This document shows, one piece after another, positions 45,746 to 55,476 of a stretch of DNA of 64,000 bases. The DNA is from Lamellibrachia satsuma (lineage: Eukaryota; Annelida; Polychaeta; Sabellida; Siboglinidae): the NCBI GenBank assembly GCA_033239005.1, contig BSQZ01000036.1:4298001-4362000 (forward strand). Reading direction: 5' to 3'. The notes beneath the pieces are model-generated. The model saw nothing but the letters and a program-made list of their open reading frames with translations, did no database searches and was not told the origin of the DNA. Every line of letters starts with the position of its first letter. Position 1 is the first letter of the stretch. A program made the position numbers and the translations under genes.

Positions 45746-45952
45746 GTATTTACAAAGTGTGCTTCACTGAAACAATGCACACAAACAATATGTTGTTGCC
45801 ATGTTTGACAAGTGAAGTTTGTCATGTATGCAAACTGCAAAACTCACAAAAGTGCCCAGCTACACATGTTTATTTCTTCGTATTCAGCAGTTTGTGTATG
45901 AGATTGCCTGCTTTCTGTGTACCAAGCCTGTTTCAAGTTTCAAAATCAATCT

Positions 45953-46018
45953 GGGACATTTGGCCAATGGACATTTCGCCAACCAGTACATAGGGGGACA
46001 TTTCACCAACAGACAATT
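45953..46018 (+). repeat. Terminal iteron array of MULE copy G (left end)
   Basis: Four units of the type (T)GGACATTTCGCCAAC (variants GGACATTTGGCCAA and GGACATTTCACCAAC, then AGACAATTTT). It matches the general GGACA..CCMA unit and precedes a minus-strand MULE C-terminal fragment by about 180 bp, the same spacing and orientation as in copy C. Confidence 0.75.
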
Positions 46019-46197
46019 TTAGTTTAACCCTCTGGACTTTTTTCAACTCATGTTTTGGTTAACCATACTTTGAATTACAACACTTTATTGTCAGTTAATT
46101 GACTTTTTATTGTGATCAACAAACAGAACACACAAAACACAAAAACTGTCAATTTCATATTTGATAAAAATGTCATGATCTAAATAGGTATAGTTCA

Positions 46198-46500
46198 TTA
46201 GATCGTCAGGTCACTCACCACCTTCCTGATGCACTCGGTTGATTGGCTTCCAACGGATGTTGTGTTTGGCTCCATGCAGAAGCTCAGACAGTCTTCATGC
46301 CAGCCAGGAATACTGGCACAGTGTGCGGAGTCTGTCGTGAAGTAGGCGGTACTCCCGGCGCACTCTCTTCGCAGGGGGCTGACCTCGGAAATCATGCATA
46401 ATCCGGATGGCATCTATCAGCACCCAGATGGATGGATGTGTGTCCCACCAGATGGGTGAATTTGTTGTTCCACCCCTCACACTGGTTGTAGGGGCTGCGG
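46198..46500 (-). pseudogene. MULE transposase C-terminal fragment (copy G)
   Basis: Frame-broken minus-strand pieces read NQCEGWNNKFTHLVGHTSIH (the catalytic-Glu region), then VLIDAIRIMHDFRGQPPAKR and VRREYRLLHDRLRTLCQ. These match the last about 100 residues of the intact copy C (CEGWNNAF.., DSIRKDQ.., PPAKRVRRHT, KLHKLC). The gene is cut off on its 5' side at about 46,500 where another set of terminal repeats begins. Confidence 0.8.
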
Positions 46501-46606
46501 TCACTTGCCCCCCCCGGACATTTGCCCCCTGAACATTTGTTCCTAGGACACCTGTCCCCTGGACATCTGCCTCCTAGGATATTTGCCCCCCCCCCCGGAC
46601 GAGTGT
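46500..46606 (+). repeat. Terminal iteron array of a further MULE end (H)
   Basis: Units GGACATTTGCCCCCT, GAACATTTGTTCCTA, GGACACCTGTCCCCT, GGACATCTGCCTCCTA and GGATATTTGCCCCC, ending in a C-run. They have the same 15-16 bp spacing and GGACA start as the other arrays but a different core. It is sandwiched between copy G and the left end of element E. No partner right end was found. Confidence 0.7.
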
Positions 46607-46607
46607 A

Positions 46608-46710
46608 GGACAGTTGCCCAGTGGACACTTGCTCAGTGAACACTTGCCCAGTGGACACTTGCCCAGTGGTAAAATGAAAAAGTGGACACTTGCCCAGTGG
46701 TAAAAAAAAA
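46608..46710 (+). repeat. Left inverted terminal repeat of element E
   Basis: Five GGACA-type units: GGACAGTTGCCCAGT, GGACACTTGCTCAGT, GAACACTTGCCCAGT, GGACACTTGCCCAGT, a TAAAATGAAAAAG spacer and a last GGACACTTGCCCAGT. It is the inverse of 53,286-53,385. Confidence 0.93.
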
Positions 46711-46913
46711 CAAAAATATAATAGACAAAATTAATTTTTTATGATAACAATATAATGTTTTTATAAAAAACTGTTATATTAACAAAACACCAACAAGATC
46801 TTCATGTTGCAATACTTTATTAATATGATTTACATAACAGACCTATGTAATATGCCCACATTCACACCAATGTCAATACATATATCATAGTTCATACTTG
46901 TTTGTATAAGTGT

Positions 46914-47520
46914 TCATACAAGTCTAATGTTGTGGGAAACAGAACAAAGGAAGTCGCCAACCTCCTTGTCCTGATCAACAAAGTCTTGGCACAAAGTGCA
47001 AAGCCGGGTTTGAAGTTGCTGTATTGCTTTCTTAACCTGTTTGTGTGGAGGTTGGCCATTCTGGTCTTGTAGGATGGCGGTGTCAACAAGGGCATGGTCT
47101 TTCCGTAGGGCGTTGATCAGCATCCACACAGATGGGTGAGAGTGGCCGATGAGCTGCTGGAAGCCAACATTCCAGGATTCACAAAGGTTGTTGGTACGTG
47201 CCTGGTCATTCAGTGTTGCGATGTGGGTGTTCCACAGTGGTGGAGGGAACTGAGGAGGAACACGACGAAAGTTTACACTGGGAATGTCACTGTCTGGATC
47301 TGCAGGTGCTCTCATTCGACGATAGGTACCTGTCACGTAGGTTGAGTCGAAGTACGTACAGTCTCAGATGAGTCGAGGAGAACCTGAGATAAGATCAGGT
47401 TTGGTCTCCCTTGGCAAGTTGTAGCTAGTTCCTTCATCTTAGAGCGTGCTCTGGCTACACTAACTACCACATCAACAGCGGCATGGTTGTGTTCCACAGA
47501 GGAGTGAATCTGAGTCACCT
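46914..47520 (-). pseudogene. MULE copy E exon 2, catalytic core deleted
   Basis: An acceptor TCTTTCCAG precedes 47,520. The exon opens VTQIHSSVEHNHAAVDVVVS, giving the His pair (EHNH) of the FLYWCH finger, then ARSKMKELATTCQGRPNLIL and SSETVR. It jumps, with a frame change, to YFDSTYVTGTYRRMR. Compared with copy C about 230 residues, including both catalytic Asp segments, are missing. The rest is intact: the Glu region reads TNNLCESWNVGFQQL (CESW rather than CEGW) and the C-terminus has PPHKQVKKAIQQL. The element therefore could not make an active transposase. Confidence 0.85.
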
Positions 47521-47607
47521 GGAAAGACACAATAAAAACATATATTAGCTTATATATCATACCAAATGTATTGAACTAACATTTTACAATAAAACTGACT
47601 TATTTAA

Positions 47608-50600
47608 GGCGTCGCTTGGGTCTAAACACATTTTATTTTCTTATTTCATTATCACTGAACCTGCAGAGCTGAAACTTTCAGAGATTGCAAGTGCAGGTAA
47701 CAGTAATGCTGTGAATTTTTTTCAGAAAGTTTCGTACAGATTTTCCCACAGTAGGCAGCCATCTTGGATTAAATGTTGCTTGTGACTTATATCAGTAACC
47801 ATTGGGTTTAGAAGGCTCAAATTTTTTGTGTAGTTACTCCACATAACCCTAATGAAAACAGTCTATTGACTTTCTTAGTTTTCAAAAAACTTTTTTAAGG
47901 ATTTTTTTTACATCTGAATGTATTTTTTCATCATGAAATTTTACATTGATGGTTCATTATATAAAATATAGGTAATGTTTTCTAAAAAGTTACTACATAG
48001 TTTTCAAGAGTATACTATCAAGAAACACTGTGGAAAGTTTCAGGCAATTCTGTCAAACAATAGCCGAGATAAGTGACACGGGAGGCGGTAGGTGTGAGGC
48101 AAAACATGTTTTTGAGAAAATCGCGTTCAAAGTTTATGTACATTGGCACATACATTTCAACATCTGAAAAGCAACCTAGATGATTGAAACTTTGCACACA
48201 CATTACTGAATGTATATTTTATCAAAAGGCAAAGTTCAGAGTCATTGGCATTGTAAAATAATAAAAATATATCACAAACTAAGCAACTTATCACAATAAA
48301 TGTACCAAACAGAAAAATGTCTGGAAAATAGCACACCAGTCCATAGTTCATACAGATAAAGTTTACTGGAGCATATGTAAAGTTCACTGGAGCATATGTA
48401 AAGGTCACTGGAGCACAGCAAATTCCCTAAAACGCCCCAGGTGCATAGGTGGAGGCATCTCGAGCCATTGTTCGAGCAATCTTTCGTGCCCGACGGGCCT
48501 CCATCGTGCTGGCCTGCACTTGCCGCACAGACTCTCGCAACCGACGACTGTCTGCCTCTGCAGCTGACACTTTCAGTCGACTGCCACACTGCAGCCCCAT
48601 TATTGCATAGCTGCGCGTCACCGTCGAACCAATCCCCTGATTGAATTCCGCAATCGCCAAACAGGTTGCAGCACAAACACGCATCAGGCCAACGAAGCCT
48701 GTCTTTGGACATTTGAGCCACACCTTCGAGTGCAGGCTCTCGTTAGCGTTCTGCGTCTTGCCCTGCAAGCAGCGATCCAGCAGGTCAGGATGGCCGAGAC
48801 GGACGTACACCTCCTTGACCTTCTCTGCAACGTCCTTTGTTAAGGGTGTGCCAACTTTGTCCCGGTGGTAGCTTGGCTCCTCTCCCTTTGCCAGTGCCCG
48901 CTGGAAGAAGCACCAGCTGTTGCGGCCAATGGGGCAGTGGTTGTGGTGGGGTTCCTCATCGGTGGACGCCGCATGGAAGAAAGACGCGAAGACTGCACTC
49001 CGCATCGCGTCCTTGTCACCCGTGCAGCTCCGAATTGCCTTTCCATAATACAATGTCAGCTTGTTGATGGCTGCCAGGGTGAGCTTTCCGTGCCCGCGTC
49101 CACCGAGAGTCACTCCAGTCTTCTTGGTGTCCTTGGTGAGGTTACGCAGTGCCGTCCCCATTCGCTTTGCAACATGGTTGATGCACTCCTCCTTGCGGAT
49201 GTCCACACCTGCGCCATACACCTTCAAGTCACACACATGTTTGTAGGTGCTAGAGTCTCCATCTGACAACATTGTCGTGTAGCGGAAGTTGTGCTTCCCG
49301 AGAGAGTTGTTCCACAGAATCTCTGCAGCCGTTTTCTCCATTGCGTTGGAGGACCCGGTGTAGTTTGCTGTACAGTTGTCATGCGCCTTGTACCACTTCT
49401 TGAAGTCGTCAGTGTCCCGGCCTCCATAGCGTGACGCTGCGCATGCACAGCGCTGGCAGTAGAGCGACAGGATGGTGAAGTCGATCACCAGTCCTGTCAC
49501 CACCTCCACGACGCATCCGATGCCATACATAGACCTGTGGCCCCGGGTCATCCAGGAACCATCGAAACTGACCATGAGGTCCATGACACCGGATTCGTCA
49601 ACGGAGGGGTCAAGTTCTTTGTACACTCTGCGCACGATTTGGGCAGACTCGCACATAACATCGTTCGCAACACGCATACTTGCATTGGTAATTGCTGTCT
49701 CATGTGTGATGTAGGTCGTGTGGTTCATCACTGGCATGTCGAGGTAGCGGCAGAATTTCACAAGTCCCGAGTACCCGACACCCATGTCCATCGTTGCAGA
49801 CACAGCTGATCTCACCACGACAAACGGGGCATTCGTCGCCTGAGTCCCATCGGTACGGTCTGATGACAGAGTTGCATTGATGACCTTGTCGCAACTGGTG
49901 CAGACAGTCTCGAGGCGACACACCATGCCAAGGGTGCGGTCAACAGCTCGGATGGAGAGTGTACGCTTCCTACACAACGTGCATAGCAGGTTCGCGACAA
50001 GTGATGGCAACACGGCACAGCGTACAAGTACTGTTGAAAGATCAGCATCTGTCTCATCCTCAACCAGGAAGCGCGGGACACCTATCTCCTCCAGAAGATC
50101 TGCATAACCAAACTTCTGTTCAGTGGCAGACAGTCTCCGAGATGTTGATGGCCGCCTTGAAGCCTGGAAAAAAATACACAATGTAAATGTATTTCATGAA
50201 CAAAAAAGTATCCGAGACATGTTCAACAACATGCGCGTGTGTGTATATAGGCTATGTATACGATAATTATCAATGCAAGTTGAGGCAATATAATAAACCA
50301 TAGTCACAACTCTGCCTCTGGTGTGCCTGGATGGCCCCTAGGCCTGAATGTCAACACAGCCACGAACATCAACAGCATGAACTAGATCAGCGTCAAATCG
50401 TTTATACAGCAATAGTTATGCCACAAAGGCTAACGGTGTTTGGATAAAACACAAATGTATATAAATCTTAATCATATGCACTATCATAATGAATATATGA
50501 AATATAAGAAATTAAACTTACACTGCGTTCCATTCTCGCTGGCACCATGGACATGGTCGAAGACGAAATTGTCGCTGTAGGTTCATTAGCGTATTCAACC

Positions 50601-51285
50601 CTCGATACCTTCGCACAGCGCGCTAACTGCATCGATGCAAGCTTTCGCTTCCTCCCAGTACCGTAACCGCCCACTCGCTTTCGACAAAACGGCATAATGT
50701 CGTTTCACAAAGCGATATAAATGAACGAAACGCAGAGGATAAAAAATTCGATCAAATCGAACGTAGCTGGTATTTCAAGCTGACGTCAGATGATGGAAAT
50801 TAATATTACAACCAATTAGAGCGCTTGATTTGAGGGAATCCGACATCACGTGATGCTGCCCGGCGAATCGTCGTGGAATTCCCCATTCCTTTGTCACCGA
50901 GATGGTTGAAAGGCAGTCATTTATAGTCGGGATTACACGGATACTCGCCGCGCAAATTTTTAAACTGTTTGTACCATCATGCAGAGCGAATATGGGGCTT
51001 TCCCGTGATATGTGCCATGTTGGGATGGCAGCGTTTTCTGGCATGCAATCGCTGGCGGAAAATCACCTAATGTTCCATTAGTCTCGGTTCATTTGACAAA
51101 AACAAAGACTTCGCAATGATAGGTATCATACAAAAGACATGTTTTATGACAGAAATGTGTTTATTTCGACAGTGCAACTTACATGAATGGCAAGTTGAAT
51201 AATATTTATACACAGAAATGGCAACAACTCGAAATTCATTTTATTGTCAAAAATCCGTCAAATCTGACCCGAGTCTCTCGTTAAG
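47608..51285 (-). mobile_element. Second Mutator-like transposon nested in the intron of element E
   Basis: About 3.68 kb flanked by the 8-bp direct repeat TTATTTAA (47,600-47,607 and 51,286-51,293). The ends show only short inverted similarity: GGCGTCGCTTGGGTC at the left and CGAGAGACTCGGGTC inverted at the right. It carries one two-exon transposase gene of a type unlike the FLYWCH-MULEs. It contains no GGACA iterons, so its ends and enzyme form a separate system. About 0.8 kb of non-coding sequence lies left of the gene and 0.6 kb right of it. Confidence 0.7.
48427..50695 (-). CDS. Mutator-like transposase (invertebrate type, two exons, intact)
   Basis: Exon 1 (50,695-50,522, 58 codons) is basic (GYGTGRKRKLASM) and ends AGT|GTAAGT. 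The intron is 358 bp with a TTTTTTTCCAG acceptor. Exon 2 (50,163-48,427) adds 578 codons, giving 636 residues. A CTLC..CTSC pair (residues about 119-149) suggests a zinc site. Then come MVSFDGSWMTRGHRSMYGIG (Asp259, first catalytic), HDNCTANYTGSSNAMEKTAA, TTMLSDGDSSTYKHV (Asp359), KEECINHVAKRMGTALR, and QNANESLHSKVWLKCP (probable Glu533). This matches the invertebrate 'Mutator-like transposase' family with FDGSW and LSDGDS signatures. The frame is unbroken, so the enzyme may be functional. Numbering and the choice of Glu are by eye. Confidence 0.88.
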
Positions 51286-51349
51286 TTATTTAATACATAT
51301 ATTATATACCTTATATGTTATATATAACTTAGATTATGTTCATACTTAC

Positions 51350-51514
51350 ATCCATATCTGTGCTCACTGCCCCCTTGCATGAAAGAGAGCGTGCTTTGTA
51401 ACAAGCCCACTGGATGGAGGCCTTCTGTTTCACCTTAACAGTGTACATATGGCCATCCAGACAGAGTTTGTCTCCACCCCTAGAAGTCTTAATAAGCTCA
51501 AGTGTGGGATCCAT
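51350..51514 (-). pseudogene. MULE copy E exon 1 (FLYWCH)
   Basis: 55 codons from ATG to a perfect donor GAT|GTAAGT. It reads IKTSRGGDKLCLDGHMYTVK, then IQWACYKARSLSCKGAVSTD, giving the two cysteines. Phase 0, as in copy C. A TATATATAC phrase lies about 100 bp upstream (51,611-51,619). The exon is now about 3.8 kb from exon 2 because a transposon sits in the intron; the remaining intron sequence (about 145 bp) is close to the 180 bp of copy C. Confidence 0.85.
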
Positions 51515-51747
51515 AGTGAATATCAGTTAGCAAATATATACAGGTGACGATGGCAAGTGATCAGTTGTATATCTGAGAGAAGATGCTGCTGTATGTGGAA
51601 TATCTGCAGGTATATATACACAAGCTGACCATGGAAGCCACAGTGTGTGTATATCATTTATTCGTACGCAATAGTTTAGGTACAATTGAATAAAACAAAA
51701 ATCATTGGCAGCCTGATTAACAAGTGCAGAGTGCGTTAATCATGTTG

Positions 51748-53000
51748 TTAACATCGTTTTTTTGTAAAACCGGGTAAGTCAATCTCGTTATTGGATACAC
51801 GCAAAAATTCGAGTATGCACCAAGCGATTCCTGTCAGCTCTGGCTGACTGAAAAGACATTGTCTACGTACGTGGTTCACGTTAATATCTAGTACATATAT
51901 TGCATACCTATGCCTAATAACTGCTATATTTCGGCCAATTGGTGATTGAGCTGAGTTTATAGCCCGCCTAACGAAGTGCCTAACAATGGCGTTGCGGCTA
52001 GTCAACATTAAATCCACAAACTTGCAAAATCGCTTCACCAATTGAATGGATATGTGACAGGTGTTAATTAATTGTCCTAAAAGTGCTGTATGCGTCATAT
52101 AACTGACGTTTAAGATGCGCCTGATGCCTTTGTTCTAAGTCACGCAAAAATCGTTGAACCCTTTATCATGTAATGCCCATAGAGTTGAGCCATAATGGGT
52201 GCTACAATAAGACTGAAATAGACGAATATAACAATCAATAGACACTTTGCCTCTGAAGTGGCCCACAAACCAGTTAACACTCGCGATAAAATAACCTTTT
52301 TTTGCATTTATATCATTCAAGTCTGAAAGCTTGTGATCGACTACGTTACCAAGGTGTTTTGCGTTCGTCGCCCAAGTAACATTGTTCCCGTTTACCGGGA
52401 TGGCTTTACAATCAACATTGCTTGCACCGAACACCATTCCTATAGTTTTCTTATCGTTAAAAGTGACATGGAATTCTTTCCCGTACTCCTCACATACATT
52501 TACCATGTATTGCAGACCTTGTAGCGAAATTGATAATAATGTGATATCGTCTGCATACGATAGTGCACCAACAAAGTGCTGAGCGATACGGCACCCGTAT
52601 CCGCTGCTGGCTAATTTAGCTATTAATTCATCGTAGTATACAGCGAACAGTATCGGTGATATAACCGCCCCTTGCTTCACGCCGTTGCGTACAAAAAATT
52701 CTAGATTTGTAATGTTCCCACTGTGCACACATACATTGTCTGATGAATCCGTCAAGAATGAATCTAACAATTACGCTAGGTACATTGCGTTTAAGCATCA
52801 AATTGAACAGCTTTCCGTAGTGAACCTTATCAAATGCTTTAGAGGCGTCTAGAAAACAGCTGTATACGCAACTGTTATTATTTACAAAATGATTGGCAGT
52901 TTCAATTAATATTCCACTACATAGAGTGGTAGAGTGATTCGCTTTGAATGCAAATTGCTGATCGCTAGTGCACAATGCATCGCTGCATTTTTTCATAAGT
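51748..53000 (-). pseudogene. LINE reverse transcriptase, C-terminal half
   Basis: The minus strand reads SDQQFAFKANHSTTLCSGIL and YSCFLDASKAFDKVHYGKLF (palm, first Asp), then VKQGAVISPILFAVYYDELI, GALSYADDITLLSISLQGLQ (catalytic ADD) and FHVTFNDKKT. The thumb follows (KHLGNVVDHKL, GSTLWALHDKGF). A further frame to 51,748 reads IVRHFVRRAINSAQSPIG and RHYAIYVLDIN-like sequence. At least two frame changes are present, near 52,770 and 52,135. It looks like the same LINE group as copies A and B (compare FGFKSKLGTDMC with FAFKANHSTTLC). It is inserted in the 5' flank of MULE E. Confidence 0.88.
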
Positions 53001-53285
53001 AATTTATTTTAATTGGGTTTCATGAAGCCATGTGAGGTGTTCTCTTAATTGCAGATTTAACCAACCAAGCAAATCTTCAAACACTCCTGATTGCAATTCC
53101 CTATCCAGGGTAACCCCAATTGCATTGGGACTGTGTTAATTGTCTAACAAAGAATTGAATCCTAAATCAAGTAATATAATAATGTTTTAACAATAAATGA
53201 AGGAATATAATAATGGTCAAGTAATATTTTCTTACCATTATATTTATTTAATACCGTCATATTTAATACATTCATGAAAAAAAAT

Positions 53286-53385
53286 TGCCACTGGGCAAGT
53301 GTCCACTTTTTCATTTTACCACTGGGCAACTGTCCGCTGAGCAAGTGTCCACTGGGCAACTGTCCACTGAGCAACTGTCCGTACC
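53286..53385 (-). repeat. Right inverted terminal repeat of element E
   Basis: Units of the inverse form ACTGGGCAAGTGTCC, CACTGGGCAACTGTCC, GCTGAGCAAGTGTCC, ACTGGGCAACTGTCC and ACTGAGCAACTGTCC. The TCATTTTACC spacer corresponds to that of the left end. Confidence 0.93.
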
Positions 53386-53522
53386 CCGAAACATGTGTCA
53401 CCTCAAGTGTTAGTTAGTGATACTAATAAGTAATTGTAAGGCCCTATTTCTTGTGTAAATATATCTTGTGCAGTATTTCCATGGATTCCATTGCCCTTGA
53501 GCATGTCTGAGTGTTTTTTCAC

Positions 53523-53760
53523 AGGTGGGTGCAGTGACATGTCGCCATCAGACTGCCAACGAGTTGTCCATAGTGGTAAGCTGTATGAAGTAGTCAGTCA
53601 GCTGCATAACAGCACAGGTCATGGTAGCAGAAAGAAAGTTTTAGCTGCTGCACATAGGGCATGCCAGAAAGCAGCTCCTAACACCACTAAAGCTCCCCTT
53701 AAGCCAATTGTGGAGACCAAATTCCTTAACCAGATTCAGATTGATTTGATAGACATGTCA
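53523..53760 (+). pseudogene. Integrase-type exon fragment (KRBA2/GIN-like)
   Basis: After a possible acceptor TTTTTCACAG at 53,513-53,522 the frame reads LYEVVSQLHNSTGHGSRKKV, AHRACQKAAPNTTKAPLKPI, VETKFLNQIQIDLIDM. This resembles the H2C2-like start and first core strand (QIDLIDM) of the integrase family seen in KRAB-A-domain/GIN-type proteins. It stops at the terminal repeats of MULE D (53,787), so the MULE probably interrupted it. The remaining integrase was not found on the other side. It could be a host-domesticated or transposon gene. Confidence 0.5.
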
Positions 53761-53786
53761 TGGATCATTACTCCAAATTCCATTCC

Positions 53787-53880
53787 AACGGACAAAAATC
53801 CACTGGACAAAATCCCACTGAGACAAACCCCACTGGACAAAACCCCACTCAGTAGATAGCCCACTTGGACGAAATCCCAC
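53787..53880 (+). repeat. Left terminal iteron array of MULE copy D
   Basis: Units GGACAAAAATCCACT, GGACAAAATCCCACT, AGACAAACCCCACT, GGACAAAACCCCACT, then a decayed unit and GGACGAAATCCCACT. Confidence 0.9.
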
Positions 53881-54094
53881 TTCACTCATATTCAAAGACA
53901 ACTAAGTGTTATCTTTTTTTGCTTTTTAATCATGTATTCGGTATCCACATATTCAGTGTACACAATATAGAAAACAACAATAGAACAGTCTACATCCATC
54001 TCACACAATGTCCAGTGCCCCTCCGTGTATCTGGAACTGACTTGGTACCATCACGACGGTCAGTACAGAGAGTGTGTAACTTTGTCTGGAGTGT

Positions 54095-54379
54095 AAGTGT
54101 GTGGCGGTGTACACGCTTGGCTGGTGGTTCACCATGAGCTTAAGTGTGTGGCGTCGTACACGCTTGGCTGGTGGTTCACCATGAGCTTAAGTGTGTGGCG
54201 GCGTACACGCTTGGCTGGTGGTTCACCATGAGCTTAAGTGTGTGGCGGCGTACACGCTTGGCTGGTGGTTCACCATGAGCTTAAGTGTGTGGCGGCGTAC
54301 ACGCTTGGCTGGTGGTTCACCATGAGCTTAAGTGTGTGGCGGCGTACACGCTTGGCTGGTGGTTCACCATGAGCTTAAG
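54095..54379. repeat. 47-bp minisatellite, cluster 1
   Basis: Six units with a 47-bp period (54,095, 54,142, 54,189 ...). On the minus strand the unit encodes GEPPAKRVRRHTLKL-like sequence, the MULE C-terminus, with each unit shifting the frame. Confidence 0.95.
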
Positions 54380-55244
54380 AGTTGATTTTGTTTCAACCCA
54401 TGGGATTATGAAATGCATTGTAAGACGTAAAGTCTTCATCAAAACCCTTACAATATATACATATTCTGAATCACAGAATATTTATCTTACCAATGGTAAT
54501 AACACAATCAATGTTATGATTAACTGTGGCTAATTAGCATATAATTAACATATGTAAACAATCGCAAAGTGAAAAATTAAATACGAAATCTAGTTTTATT
54601 TTGTCACTCATGGACACAATAAAGCACAAAATGAGGCAAGTTTGGTACTGCAAGGTAGGCCTACATGTCCTCTATGAGCAGCAAGAGAAATTATAATAAT
54701 ATCTGCATTTACCTGTGAAATATTACAATTAGCATGCAAGTACTATGATTTTGGTTGATCGCATATATACATATAAAGCACACAAAACTGTTCACAAAAT
54801 GCATAATAATAAATGTTTCATAGGTACATGTAATCTATTGACATATATATCAGAGCACACCATGTATTGTAGTATAATAACTGATGGAAAAGAAAAGAAA
54901 AATTCAAGGAATATAAATGCAGTAATTCTGCAAATGTTACGTCAAAAGACAATGAATACAGTAAAATCTCATCATTGACACATCGATGTTGTTGTCTTGG
55001 CCGCTACTAATGTCATTTACATCCGAATTATCGGATGTAAAACCCAACAGATGCAATGCCCGCTCATAGTCTTCATAACCATGCTTCGTAAAACGTTGAC
55101 GAAATATCGGTCACTTTAAAAAAATTCTCAAAAATACTAATAATTGACAGATCGATTCGAGAAATGGCTCAAAACGTCTGCACATGTGTTGTTTTCATCC
55201 GGGCACCAACAGCATCGGTGTTTCGGTGTTCAGGGTGCATCAGG
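54380..55244. mobile_element. Insertion of 865 bp inside the minisatellite
   Basis: Unrelated DNA separating the two clusters of 47-bp units, flanked by TTAAG on both sides (54,375-54,379 and 55,245-55,249). A minus-strand phrase YERALHLLGFTSDNSDVND near 55,020-55,075 recalls acidic N-termini of piggyBac transposases, and TTAA is that family's target. The two ends are not inverted copies of each other, however, so the type is uncertain. Confidence 0.45.
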
Positions 55245-55246
55245 TT

Positions 55247-55476
55247 AAGTGTGTGGCGTCGTACACGCTTGGCTGGTGGTTCACCATGAGCTTAAGTGTG
55301 TGGCGGTGTACACGCTTGGCTGGTGGTTCACCATGAGCTTAAGTGTGTGGCGGTGTACCCGCTTGGCTGGTGGTTCACCATGAGCTTAAGTGTGTGGCGG
55401 CGTACACGCTTGGCTGGTGGTTCACCATGAGCTTAAGTGTGTGGCGTCGTACACGCTTGGCTGGTGGTTCACCATG
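55247..55476. repeat. 47-bp minisatellite, cluster 2
   Basis: Five units (55,247, 55,294, 55,341, 55,388, 55,435) with the same sequence as cluster 1. The last passes directly into MULE coding sequence at 55,477. Confidence 0.95.

Larger units (their letters stand above)
46603..53390 (-). mobile_element. FLYWCH-MULE copy E with two nested insertions
   Basis: The ends are about 105-bp inverted repeats (46,608-46,710 and 53,286-53,385), about 90% alike, built of 15-bp units GGACACTTGCCCAGT/GGACAGTTGCTCAGT and sharing a TAAAATGAAAAAGTGG spacer. The element's gene reads leftward: exon 1 at 51,514, exon 2 at 47,520-46,914. Its intron holds a second transposon (47,608-51,285) and its 5' flank holds a LINE (about 51,748-53,000). 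Without these, E would be about 2 kb, like copy C. The target duplication is not clear (CCCGGACGA versus CCCGAAACA at best). Confidence 0.88.

Noticed and set aside
46595..53400. A 9-bp target duplication for element E
   Set aside because: The best match (CCCGGACGA versus CCCGAAACA) agrees at only six of nine bases, so it is not claimed.
54379..55248. Firm piggyBac assignment of the 865-bp insertion
   Set aside because: TTAA flanks fit, but the two ends are not inverted repeats and the protein-like phrase is too short.
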